Below, in pieces: positions 30,401 through 55,100 of a stretch of 64,000 nucleotides of DNA. The notes below the pieces were generated by a model. It was not told the origin of the DNA. It made no database searches and saw nothing but the letters and a program-made list of their open reading frames with translations. Origin of the DNA: Haliclystus octoradiatus (lineage: Eukaryota > Cnidaria > Staurozoa > Stauromedusae > Haliclystidae); assembly GCA_916610825.1 (NCBI GenBank), contig OU744451.1:25468207-25532206 (forward strand). The letters run 5' to 3'. Position 1 is the first letter of the stretch; each line of letters begins with the position of its first letter. The translations under genes were made by a program, and so were the position numbers.

Positions 30401-31349
30401 CCGGTATATCAAGTTTGGGATGCAGAAATGGTAAATTAAATAATAATGTTGGGAATTAAAATGATGTGGAGAGATTTTTAACTCGCTCCGAACATAATAT
30501 GATCAGTGACACTTACTAATGATCACATACAAAATCAACAGACAGTGCAAATCATGTTTCAAGATACTTAATGGCAGATAGAGCTTGATTGTCAATGCGC
30601 AGCTTTGTATTTCAATCCCCTCTAGACCATTTCAGGGACAAGTCCTTTACTAGTATAGAAGAATTTCACGGGCAAGAGTGCGACAGGCCATTTTCAATCC
30701 GAACTTGATATCACGAATGAGAATTTCCAATTTGATCAGGAGTTTTCAAAACCATTTTATGAGCAAGAAAGTCATGTAGATGCTTGTAAAAGTTGTGCTG
30801 GTTATAATGCAAAGCAATTGGCGCACAAATTTCCCAAGAGCTATTGATATTTGGTGCACTCGAGTCACTTCAGAAGAAAACTCGAAGGCGAAAATTACTC
30901 GCCGAGGCGGATCGTCATTTCTGATGCCTTTTCGTTTTCTCATTACGTGCCTATCGTGCGACAAAAATAGCTCATAGGAAACTGTGCGCTAATTGCTTAA
31001 TAGCAAATCCATCAAGTTATAAGCAAATTTAAGTCGTCCTCTGTACTTCTACTTGCTAGATAAGTTGTTCATAATTTTGTTTTGTTTTCAGGGCAAAGTG
31101 ATAAGCAATGTCCAGTATCCGCCGTGGGCAATCTTCATCGGGATCACTCTGACGTTGGTGTCTGTAGCATTCATTCCTTTGTTCGCTCTTCTCCATTACT
31201 TTCGTGTGATAGACAGCACGTCGAATGATAATGTTCGATTACTGCAAACGCCACAAATACCACGAAAAGACCATTATCACATGTCTAACACAGAGATTTA
31301 CGCTAGGGACGTTCCAATAGAATTACTAAGAAACGGAAAACATGTTTAG
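18494..31349 (+). CDS. SLC6 neurotransmitter/amino-acid transporter (SLC6A18/19/20-like)
   Basis: Twelve-helix Na+-coupled transporter, plasma membrane. Coding exons: 18494-18510, 18604-18950, 19375-19653, 20525-20724, 20812-20922, 29036-29452, 29747-29948, 30027-30186, 30268-30430 and 31092-31349, all in phase (717 aa). The tiny first exon adds MDIQS and continues the open frame upstream of the internal ATG at 18623. Seen: TM1 signature [28 protein letters not shown] and [38 protein letters not shown] in the large extracellular loop, with NIT and NAS glycosylation sites; SYNPL in TM6-7; [15 protein letters not shown] and QFGMLEGI later. These resemble B0AT1/XT (neutral amino-acid or imino-acid transport) more than monoamine or GABA carriers; the substrate is inferred. 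The N-terminal tail is long (about 85 aa). Intron 5 carries an 8-kb retrotransposon; the 78-base intron 29949-30026 is translatable. Confidence 0.93.
21016..21174 (-). repeat. 3' LTR of Gypsy element
   Basis: 159-bp direct repeat identical on reading to 28743-28901. TG...CA ends; TCGG immediately outside. Confidence 0.95.
21175..21188 (-). other. Polypurine tract of Gypsy element
   Basis: Read on the minus strand this is GAAGAAGAAGCGAG directly abutting the 3' LTR, the expected plus-strand primer. Confidence 0.7.
21315..24489 (-). CDS. Gypsy pol (zinc knuckle end, protease, RT, RNase H, integrase), 5' interrupted
   Basis: Open from the LINE boundary to the stop at 21315, over 1,050 codons. 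The first codons complete a CCHC knuckle ([14 protein letters not shown]), so gag and pol were one frame. Then: protease [12 protein letters not shown]; reverse transcriptase with [16 protein letters not shown] and the catalytic YIDD box; RNase H beginning [15 protein letters not shown]; integrase zinc-binding HHCC (H...HVG, CEQC) and D,D-35-E core ([28 protein letters not shown]). It ends in a basic tail. Domain order RT-RH-IN is that of Ty3/Gypsy. All motifs are intact; the 5' end was lost to the LINE insertion, so this frame has no proper start. Confidence 0.93.
24490..28030 (-). mobile_element. CR1/L2-like non-LTR retrotransposon (LINE) nested in the Gypsy gag region
   Basis: On the minus strand: truncated ORF1, a full ORF2, about 160 bases of 3' UTR and a short pentanucleotide tail of TTCTA repeats at about 24490-24511 instead of poly(A). 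Microsatellite-type tails are typical of the CR1/L2 group. No target-site duplication is evident. The 5' end lies inside ORF1, as expected from incomplete reverse transcription. Confidence 0.88.
24652..27525 (-). CDS. LINE ORF2: AP endonuclease and reverse transcriptase
   Basis: 957 codons without a break. The N-terminal about 220 residues form an AP-like endonuclease: [27 protein letters not shown] and SDHLGLYS supply the expected N, E, D/N and SDH positions. Reverse transcriptase follows from about residue 440: [55 protein letters not shown] and the catalytic FADD. The C-terminal part ends with the thumb-like [12 protein letters not shown] segment usual for CR1/jockey-type elements. It encodes the proteins for target-primed reverse transcription. 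The frame looks functional, so parent copies may be active in this genome. Confidence 0.93.
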   Translation of the reverse strand: MNSSTNKKRVSTTINTINKITKTKEIKILTINAQCLTSERLTELQTYAVDDDIDLIIIQETWLHPESIGCSIPGYCLYRNDRNGRHGGTAIFYKNIMKVYLDPTLTRKAQGIEYEQLVVKLQIPNNKIIYIINLYNPRYENYRQALDIIRETTETLTERNCDFIFAGDLNIDYHKNTPAKKLLSELMSQFKLHILNTKSTRITETSQTEIDYMISSTSLKHTITTCIPKTVCNSDHLGLYSVMKYDATEQPRKTTRTVRTYKNFDRVAFCEELLNVDLTKFEEAIMDEDVNKAAMILQTILQDTLNKYAPEKTIVMYPNYAPWVTVELRDQLKKRNKMRYTAMKTTSSKDWELYKHQRNQVTYKLRQAKINYNKEKFIECGDNVKEVWNLVKKLTRKTNYKCTAKTKSELNEINKFFSEVGSTIKNQTHTKTNYETIQQHSQTFEFTNVTTIDTIKAVGLLPNWKAPGYDGINGFAIKSALPAIAAPFTKLINLSLKTSKFPSCFKNTIVSPIPKVPGTIEPDKHRPLALLSLLSKVVERIVYIQLYPFLSPILNKYQHGFQHCRSTITALLNITERILKNMDTRDTSLLILMDLSKAFDSLQHNILLDKLKLFGLSDIALAWIESYLKDRKQIIKVNNIYSDEVTLSCGVPQGSVLGPLLFLVYVNDLPNVIKHGAAGQFADDTQVLYNFKSKDNQSLCNVQKQINDDSKRVSTWFAANSLLLNTNKTKIMAIGHKKLINRTLPTLTIDKQSIEYVSTARNLGVVFDNEMSFKKHVDKILRTASYRLSAISKIRPYIPAGLFKTLIESKILNPCLYAIEVWASCNKTQLRRVQIGIQNWAAKLICGKRKFDRMEDALERLGWLSISHMSHLRTACTAHQSKSGMYGSELKTLFNKSNHKYITRKNMYILPRVHTDRGKRSFSFRGAQSLNKYYKYDSYNIIKYKQEIKNTLYSQSN
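27532..28032 (-). pseudogene. LINE ORF1 fragment (5' truncated)
   Basis: About 165 codons remain. A short coiled-coil-like start ([14 protein letters not shown]) is followed by [11 protein letters not shown], resembling the RRM-type strand of L1/CR1 ORF1 nucleic-acid-binding proteins, and a conserved-looking region ESCHRLGK...PLLVKC. It stops 6 bases before the ORF2 start. The open frame continues upstream to 28146 only by reading through Gypsy sequence in another phase, so that part is not LINE. Confidence 0.75.
28016..28675 (-). pseudogene. Gypsy gag, cut by the LINE insertion
   Basis: Starts at an ATG about 70 bases inside the 5' LTR boundary ([20 protein letters not shown]). The body is the helical capsid-like region usual for gag of this clade ([35 protein letters not shown]) and ends in the first half of a zinc-binding segment, [12 protein letters not shown]. 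The last few codons before the stop are LINE-derived. The remaining knuckle lies beyond the LINE at about 24440-24489, in frame with pol. Confidence 0.85.
28724..28741 (-). other. Gypsy primer-binding site
   Basis: Minus-strand TGGCACAGTGGATAG begins one base after the 5' LTR, matching the complement of a tRNA 3' CCA end. The tRNA identity was not determined. Confidence 0.65.
28743..28901 (-). repeat. 5' LTR of Gypsy element
   Basis: Same 159 bases as 21016-21174; followed outside by TCGG. Confidence 0.95.
30541..30640 (-). mobile_element. SINE body fragment in SLC6 intron 9
   Basis: ATGGCAGATAGAGCTTGATT followed by GTCAATGCGCAGC and CCCTCTAGACCATTTC parallels the central part of the SINE at 40490-40862 (about 40640-40725). 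Confidence 0.5.
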
Positions 31350-31453
31350 CTCGTGTTGATACGATGCAAAAGTCATGTTAAAATATAAATTAAAATTACA
31401 TTTCAATTGAATGAAGAAAATACTAATTTTGTATAGCTTGAATTAATAACAAA

Positions 31454-31459
31454 TTTATT
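31454..31459 (-). terminator. Polyadenylation signal of the antisense 282-codon gene
   Basis: TTTATT on + is AATAAA on -, about 70 bases past the stop at 31526. It lies inside the transporter 3' UTR, so the two transcripts would overlap. Confidence 0.45.
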
Positions 31460-31504
31460 TATAAGACTTGATTACAATAAGTTAATATTTGGTTTCGTAT
31501 AAAA

Positions 31505-31514
31505 AATAAATAAA
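31505..31514 (+). terminator. SLC6 polyadenylation signals
   Basis: Two overlapping AATAAA hexamers about 155 bases after the stop codon. Cleavage 10-25 bases later would fall at or inside the 3' end of the antisense 282-codon gene. Confidence 0.6.
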
Positions 31515-31525
31515 CTCATGTCAGT

Positions 31526-32374
31526 TTAATCCGATTGCGTATTATATTTGCTTGATCCTAAACCTCTCATTTGAATTGCAGATAGCCTCCTTTCAAATCC
31601 TTCCCAATCAATTCCATTGTCCCAATGCTCAACAGTTTCGATTTCTACTTCCGTTTTTCTTTCACATTCATTAGTTTCTAATGTACCATTACTATGATTT
31701 GATTGTTTATTTTCAGTTTGAACAGACAGACAATAAGATCCGTGTTGATTCATATCATCGGCAGCTGTTTGTGCGTTTTCTTGTTGCTCCGGTACTTCAA
31801 TTTTTAATGAGTTTTGGACTGCAAATTCCCCTGTACCAAATATCAAATGGAAAAATTTGCCATCTTCACAATTGTTTTTCTCCTTTAAATCTTCGCTCTT
31901 TTTCTTCGTTTTGGTCTCTCCGTTTCTAAGTCTCTTTCTACCTTGAATTTTTATATATGCACGTTTCTTTTGTGAGCTACATGGATTTTTTCTTTTCCCT
32001 TTGTCTTTAATTTCTGAGAAGGAGGTTTTTGGTTTGCTTGTTACAACGTCCACCAAACTCAATTTATTTTCCTCCATAATTAACTTTTCAACTTCGTTGG
32101 TTATCCCTTCAACATCCACAACTTCTAAGTTGGGTTGGATTTCAGGATTAGCAATTCGTTGCCCGTTACCTTCTTTTTTCTTCAGTTGTCTCAAATATCT
32201 CTTTGTTGGTTTTAATTCTAAATCAGCAACAAATTTGAATTTGATAATTAAATCTTCATCGCTGATCCATTTCTCACAAGATTTCAACCAACATTTTGGA
32301 TCTTTATAATATTTTCTTCGATGTCTCGTAATCATTGTTGGACCCCTACGTCCCTTAGTCTTCTCAGGGATCAT
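31526..32374 (-). CDS. Intronless lysine-rich protein of unknown family (282 aa)
   Basis: I do not recognise this protein. A single open frame of 282 codons on the minus strand, with an in-frame TGA shortly upstream of the ATG at 32374, so the start is probably right. The N-terminal 60 residues are basic and aromatic (RHRRKYYKDPKCWLKSCEKW) and look folded. The middle is Lys/Glu/Ser-rich with several nuclear-localisation-like runs (KKRAYIKIQGRKRLR, KTKKK). The C-terminus has an acidic/aromatic motif HWDNGIDWEGFERRL. No signal peptide or membrane helix. Chance openness of this length is unlikely at this AT content. It lies between the convergent transporter and gpi, on the gpi strand. A nuclear role is inferred from composition only. 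Confidence 0.65.
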   Translation of the reverse strand: MIPEKTKGRRGPTMITRHRRKYYKDPKCWLKSCEKWISDEDLIIKFKFVADLELKPTKRYLRQLKKKEGNGQRIANPEIQPNLEVVDVEGITNEVEKLIMEENKLSLVDVVTSKPKTSFSEIKDKGKRKNPCSSQKKRAYIKIQGRKRLRNGETKTKKKSEDLKEKNNCEDGKFFHLIFGTGEFAVQNSLKIEVPEQQENAQTAADDMNQHGSYCLSVQTENKQSNHSNGTLETNECERKTEVEIETVEHWDNGIDWEGFERRLSAIQMRGLGSSKYNTQSD

Positions 32375-32829
32375 TACGGCAACTGTCCCTTTTCGTCACC
32401 AATGAATAAAATTGATTTGCAAAACGTAGACAAAACCATGAAACAGAACACACACACATAAACTAGAAATATTATCTATATTATTGTCTGAAATCAAAAT
32501 GGAAAATCTGTTTTTCAAACTTAAATTTCAAAATCAAAACAAACCGGTTTGAAATTTCGAATTATTATGATCATTTTCGAATTAATCCGATCGAATTTAA
32601 ATCGAATGAATTGTAGTTTGTTTGCGTGATTCCGATAAATCGATCTTAAAATCTCCTCACGAAAAATAAAATGATGACGAGATTAATTCATATAATAATT
32701 ATCCGATCAACGGGATTTAATTATCATCATTCATGATTGCATAGCTAGATATACTGTCAAACTTTAATGAATATATACTGCATACAATATTCTTACATTA
32801 TAAACATTGATCACTTTTTGACTCAACAT
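32375..32829. other. Short intergenic region between the 282-codon gene and gpi
   Basis: AT-rich and without exons. It should hold the 5' UTR/promoter of the 282-codon gene and the gpi 3' UTR. ATTCGAATTAATCCGATC-like repeats occur at 32555-32620. On the minus strand no obvious AATAAA for gpi was singled out. Confidence 0.4.
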
Positions 32830-48824
<15,995 letters not shown>

Positions 48825-49177
48825 ATTTTCAAGAAAAAACTAGGTCTATTCCCGAATAAATATAAACAGTGTAATAAAATAAATATTCAAGAAAATCGCC
48901 TTGTTATCGAGTATGACACAGCAGAAAGCAAATAGGAGTAAGTGTTGTGTTGGCTGATTTATTTTGTGGGCGGAGCCATTAGCTGGCAGCCTCAGTCTGA
49001 AGATCTCTTTTTAATGGGTGCGTTGAATAATTTTACGCGGGAAATCCATGACCATGTTTTCGATTTTTGATTTATTACATTTCATTGAAATTTCAATTTA
49101 CAAATTTATTATTTAAAATAGGCCAAGGAAAAACATTAAGTATTTAAATGACAAATAACAATATGTGAAGTTGAGAA
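48825..49177. promoter_or_regulatory. Divergent promoter region between gpi and C18orf63
   Basis: Only 353 bases separate the two opposed start codons. Within it are a GC box (GGGCGG, 48968-48973) and an E2F-like GCGGGAAA (49037-49044), rare motifs in this AT-rich DNA. No TATA box is obvious. A shared bidirectional promoter is inferred. Confidence 0.55.
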
Positions 49178-52100
49178 ATGTCGAAAAGAGGTGAAACAGG
49201 ACTTTTTTTTGCACCGGTTCCAGATTTTAAGGCTCTTTCAGCTATATTTTGTACAACTTTAGACACATCAGCAAATGCTTTTCAACCACAATGTTGTAGG
49301 TAAAGAGAGAGGTTACATTTTATATCACAATTTCATTTGAATTAATTTTAACAAACAAAAGTAACTGTTTTCGATGTGTTTATTTATGCTATTCGTTTAC
49401 AGAGAGCTACTTTTCACGCATCAAAACCTTCTTCTGTCTCCTAGCAAACATAATGGAAGTCATCTATTCATGATTTTGCCAGTGAGTAATTATTCTACCG
49501 TATCTACACTGTAACACTTTACCTGAACACTATCATATTTTTATTTATAACTTAAATCTTGCTTAAATACTGTTTTTGGTGAATTTAATTCATGATTATT
49601 TTGTTTAATCACTAACCAAATCAATACTAACCAGCTACCATGATATTACATATTCATTAGACAATTGTTATTTATGTAACAACTCATGGATCCTTCAACT
49701 TACAGTCATGTCATAAACACGAAGATAATTGCATGCATCTTATTTATAACTTTTTTTTTCAATCTACTTCAACTATATATTCTACCTCCATTAGCTTTAC
49801 ATTTATCCATACGTATTAACTATAGATCTAGCTAAAACTAATAGAACGTGAAAATAATGAAACTTACCCCAATGTAAACAGGCAAAACCTGATTCTGGGG
49901 CTCCATCAACCATGTTTTCATTTCATTTATTTTGTCAAAATTGACAGGCAAAACAAAGGAGAGTCACATAATATGATCTCTCACTAAAATGTAGCCTAGT
50001 TACAACTGATGTTAAAATTGATATAAATTTAAGCATGCAAAATTATTGTTTGTTGATATTACATTGTTTTATAATTACTAAGTGCCGTAAATTACGAAAA
50101 TACCTTGCAAAAAGATGAGAGTCTTGTCTCATCAAGACCCCTTTTAAAGGTAGAAAAACTGGCTGAGGTTACAAGTTTTTCTGATAGAGAATTCCACCAA
50201 GGTATTACTCTACAACAAAACTGATATCGAATACAGTCAGTTTTAGCAATACATATTGATTCTAATATTAATGAATGTGACCTCAAGGAATATTTTGATG
50301 ACTCAATTTTAAACAATTGATCAAATGGAACATCCGCAATGTTGAATAATAAAACAGTAAACGTACTAAATAAACAACTTATGTAATTTAAACTAAAGAT
50401 GTACATTATTCAAATTTCTTATGGTTGGGAATAATCAATCAACGAATTATTTAGGCTGTAATTGCTTCAGATAGCAGCACTTAAATGACGCATTTAGGGA
50501 GCAAATTTACCCCTGTCATCATCTTTTATTTACAAACCTGATTAGCTGCAATTTCTGCAACGTCTTATTGTATATTGCTTACAGAGATTTTATTATTACT
50601 AATTAAGTCTTTATTAAATTGATGTTTTATTATGTTAAAAATTAATGAATAGAAGACACTGCTTGAAACCAAAGATTTCTGTGAAAAGATCAACTCGTTT
50701 GGAATAAAGGTTTGCATTAGTAAACAATTAGTAGAGAAAAACAAACGATGATTATTTGAATATCAGTATAAAATGATTATCTAATTCTTTTCAGATACTG
50801 GAATACGTTGATGTCACGAAGGAAATGTTCGAATATTGTTTAAATTATTCAATTTTACAACGGCTATCTCCAATTTGGAATAGATTATCAATTTATTTAG
50901 TTAAAGGTAACGTCAGTGTTCACGTTATTTTATTGCCTTTGATAAAATTTGTATCGCTATTTTTGCGATGCAGTGAGATATATAATTTATTTTCGTTGTT
51001 CTGTAGGAAGAGATTTTCTCATTCAAAAAACGAAGGAGCCAGCCGCTAGTAAGTTAGTGTAAATTCACTTATCAGTCCATCGGAACACTTAAAGATATTA
51101 TATTCTTGATAAAAGTTTTTATTGACAAATCTTCTATCAAAATCTATATTGTTTTCAATTAATAATTTCACCCAAGTTAAAATTTATACCTCGTAAAGTT
51201 TTGCTGGTAAAGCATTCCCTGAATATTTTCTCTGCATTTCGAAAAAGGTACTCTCCAATATTTTAACTTCCCAAAAACATTTTCATTTTTATTTTAATAC
51301 CAAAAGTATGAAGTTACCTCCGGGCCGTGGCTTAAGATGGTAGAGATTCAGGTCTTCATTGAAAGGATCTTAATGCTGTAGTGTCTGAGTTCTATTTTCG
51401 ATTTAATTTCAGATATAACGGTGACTGTAACTAATAAGATATGTATTGGAATTGAAGCTGTCCTTCTGCAATCAATCCATTCCAAGGTATAACTTAGAAG
51501 TTTTAAATTGTCTCTCAATAAATTAATACGGTTGTAACAGAATGTTCATAACCGGATCGATATACAATCTGATTAAAAGTAAAGATTATTTTCAGATTGA
51601 TGATTTTATATTTGATGAAAGATCCAAAGACAGATACAAAAAACAAAGGCAATGGTGCGGAGGGAACATGGATGATAACAGATGCCACGTGATACCCAGG
51701 TAATTCATATATTTAAATATTTACCTATAACGATTATGATTTCATTAATTCTCGTTTGATTCCTGCTTAGCTTTAAGCATGGTTACATCGTAATGATAAG
51801 TAAAGATTTACCAAATCCCTGTCCGTTTCAGTCGTATGATGATATGAGGCAATATTGGAAGACAGCAGTGAGTATCTAATTGCTACTGTAATATATAGAA
51901 TGAGAGTCAAAAATGAAACATTGCCAGTTGAAATAAATCACCTTCTGGTGTGAAACTAGAAGTACAGTGAAACCTGTATATAACGGCAGCTACGAGAGGT
52001 AGATAATTTGACCACTATAATTTGAATAGATTGCCTGATGATCGCCTCGGCGTGAAACTTCAAGTAGAAAACATGCTGTTTGATTCTCTAACTATTATAA

Positions 52101-55100
52101 TTTGACCACTATAGACAGGTCAATAGAAAATACTATTTTAGACATTACAAGAGTGACCACTATATACAGGTGGCTGCTTATAACAGGTTTGACTGTAGCA
52201 TAACTCTTGCATGTTTCATTTTTGACTCTCATTCTTTAAAGGCTTTGATCTCATTGAGCACTGTATACCAAGCACTTGTTTGGAACAATCCCACTATTAT
52301 TCTCATTATATTATTATTATACTGTAATAAATATCCATCCAGTAGGGTATCTAGAAAGGGTTAATAGAATCACAGCACAGTAGATCACTCACCGTGCATA
52401 AAGTTAGCCATTATAGCCATTGACATAGCCTGTAATCATTGGGTGATTCTATAACACGGAGACATCGTCGGAAAAGTAATACTACCCCATCTATCAACTC
52501 TATGACTCCCTATAGTAGTAGTAGTATAGACAGTCACATTATAGGAATGTGCCGTCCCTCTTACGCCTTACATATTTGCTGCACAAAGAACGCCACAAAA
52601 CACGGTCAGACATAGCTGACAAAGAAACTTGTAAATAACACAATTCACGATACAAATAGGCAACACTAATATGACTCCCTATATAGGCCACTAAAAACAA
52701 AAGCGCTTTTTATCTACAACTGAAGAGCATCGCAACCTCCTGGAATTACTCCTGCCTTTAAGTAAATAAGTAATTTCGACGGTATCGTTCTACCGGAGGC
52801 ACCCATGCCGCTCCTCTATTTCTAGAGAAGTGCAAAACTATACAACCGGATTTAAGAGAAGACGGGAACTGTATTTTCTAGAGAAATTTTTCCTTGAAAT
52901 ATAAACATAATTATGATCAACTGATGAAAATGAGAATCAAGCGTATAATCATTGAGTATTGAGCAGAGCTAGCTATATATCATTTTCATTACTTATTTAT
53001 TTATTTAAACTCTCAAGTTTTTACAGTAATCCGAGGGAATTATGATTACTTCATCAATGAGACCGAAGATGACAAAAGATACAATGCGACCTGTATACAG
53101 CAGCCACACATAACTAAATTGACCGGTTTGGACAGGTGACCCTTATATATAGTGCTATATCAAGGGTGACCTAACCTTTATCAATAGAAGAAACATGACC
53201 AAAAATTCATTTTTCAATCGCGTTATTCCCCTGTGGGACTCTCTACCCGAAGATATTGTTTCGAGCAAAACAATATCCATATTTGAATTTAAAATAGAAA
53301 AAATCCATATTATCATAGTTTTGTAAATTAATGTAACCTTTTATTTGTTTGTTCTAAACCTTATAAGACTTGTAAATCAAATCTCATTTAGTAGTAGCTC
53401 CTTTGTATCTAGGCACTTCATAAGTGGTTGTCATTTTCAAACTGTCTACCCTGATTGTTCCTGTCATGCTTAATTGACAACATATATATATATATATCTA
53501 TATATTAGATATTATCTAATAGCAAAAAATAGTGCTCGATATCATTTGACAGAGCTAAATATAATAAAAGAAGTCAAAGACTACACATTCATAATTGTTA
53601 CTCTATTAGGGAGTAACAATTATGAATGTGTAGTCTTTGACTCCTTTTATTATATAATCCCATGAAGTGGCCACTAGTGACAGGTGCCCGCCAATTGAAG
53701 GTTTGACTTATCACCTTTTTATTTCATCGGACATGAATGGTTGTTTAACCTTGTGTATACACTTTGTTTGTTTCATTATAACTTTTATCAACGACTGAAA
53801 GATGGTTGTTACAACATTGCCTGTGGTGTGTTCCCTTATCAGTGGTTGTGACGGCATGAAATTCACCTTGTTTATTTATGATGTCCATATTTTACAGTAT
53901 GGCTATAAACTTCCGCATGCACCATGTGAAAATTATTACTCTATCAAATTCTCAGCTGCAGGCACACCACTCGTGTATCCTTTATCGTCTATCTTTTAAT
54001 CTCCTCGCGGGATGTGAAAAGCGATCGTAACGAAGACGTAGCCTCATTCCATCACGGCCCTCATTTCCGCGCGGCGCTCCAGCGAGGAATGAAGCGCCGC
54101 GCGGAAATGAGAGCCGTGATGGAATGAGGCTAACGAAGACGTAAGTTGATCACGCCTCTTGTTATAAATAGGAATGCCATCACCAACTTATTCATGATGA
54201 TATTATAGAATGATATCCTTTTAATAGCACTTATGATATTTAATTGCTCACATCATCTATCAAATGATAGAGCTATATACAGACTAACGATCTACTTGGT
54301 AATTAGTGCGCTCGTGTAAGTAATTAGACGGGTTTTCTAGTTATGTACCTTTGGCAGTAATACAAATATTAGACGCACACAGCAAATTCAACGATAAGTC
54401 CTTTTTATGGAACAATCTATCGGGAGCGAATTCTTTACAACTGAGGCATTTGAATGATACGGGTCTCCTACCTAATACAAGAGATATCTCGTCGTAATTA
54501 ATTACGTTGTATTTTCGTTACTGCTTTGATTCCTTTACTATGTATTACATGCAGTTATCCTGAATGGTGCGTACGATGCAACGAACCACAGATTTTCAAT
54601 CGTTGTGACTTTGTAGACATCACAAGATCTTTCATTGATGATTTGAGATCAAGAATGCCGTTCATATGTGGCTTATCATTTCAAATCAGTAAAAAAGCAA
54701 TGATACCATCACAATCCTCATTTGTATCTTGTAGTGATGGCGATCACCATGGACTTACGATCAAAAATAATAAACAGTCAAATCGAAATAATTATCAATA
54801 TCCAAAGCCAAACACAATTAATACAGTAGAAATAACAACTGACTTTAGAGGTACATATTATCTTCACTTAACGAGCAGACTGTCGGCCTTCTCACAGACT
54901 CTCTGTAATACAACAGTATAGATTTTACCTGGTGTTTGTCAACTGTTTAACAAATTTCTGATTTACAGAGAGTCTGCGAGCAGGCTAGCATACCATTATT
55001 TTCCCCTACTGTCAAACAGAGACAATAATGTCTAGTAGATCCTGAGTACCCATCGGAGTACCAAATAAGCTTTAACCCTGCATAACTACGCACAAAAACC

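Larger units (their letters stand above)
53081..53709. mobile_element. Composite pogo-like MITE carrying later insertions
   Basis: The left end TACAATGCGACCTGTATACA and right end GACAGGTGCCC...GGTTTGACTTA are diverged versions of the ends at 51965/52195. Between them lie a LINE tail (53174-53326), a TA microsatellite and a foldback (53560-53654), suggesting serial insertion. Confidence 0.45.

Noticed and set aside
53802..53999. C18orf63 exon 8 read through to VYPLSSIF and a stop
   Set aside because: Resembles the conserved YPLSC of vertebrates by chance, but splicing at 53974 to 54555 restores YPEWCVRC and the following conserved region.
54526..54921. Frame as an independent 131-codon gene
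   Set aside because: It is C18orf63 exon 9 with intron sequence at both ends.
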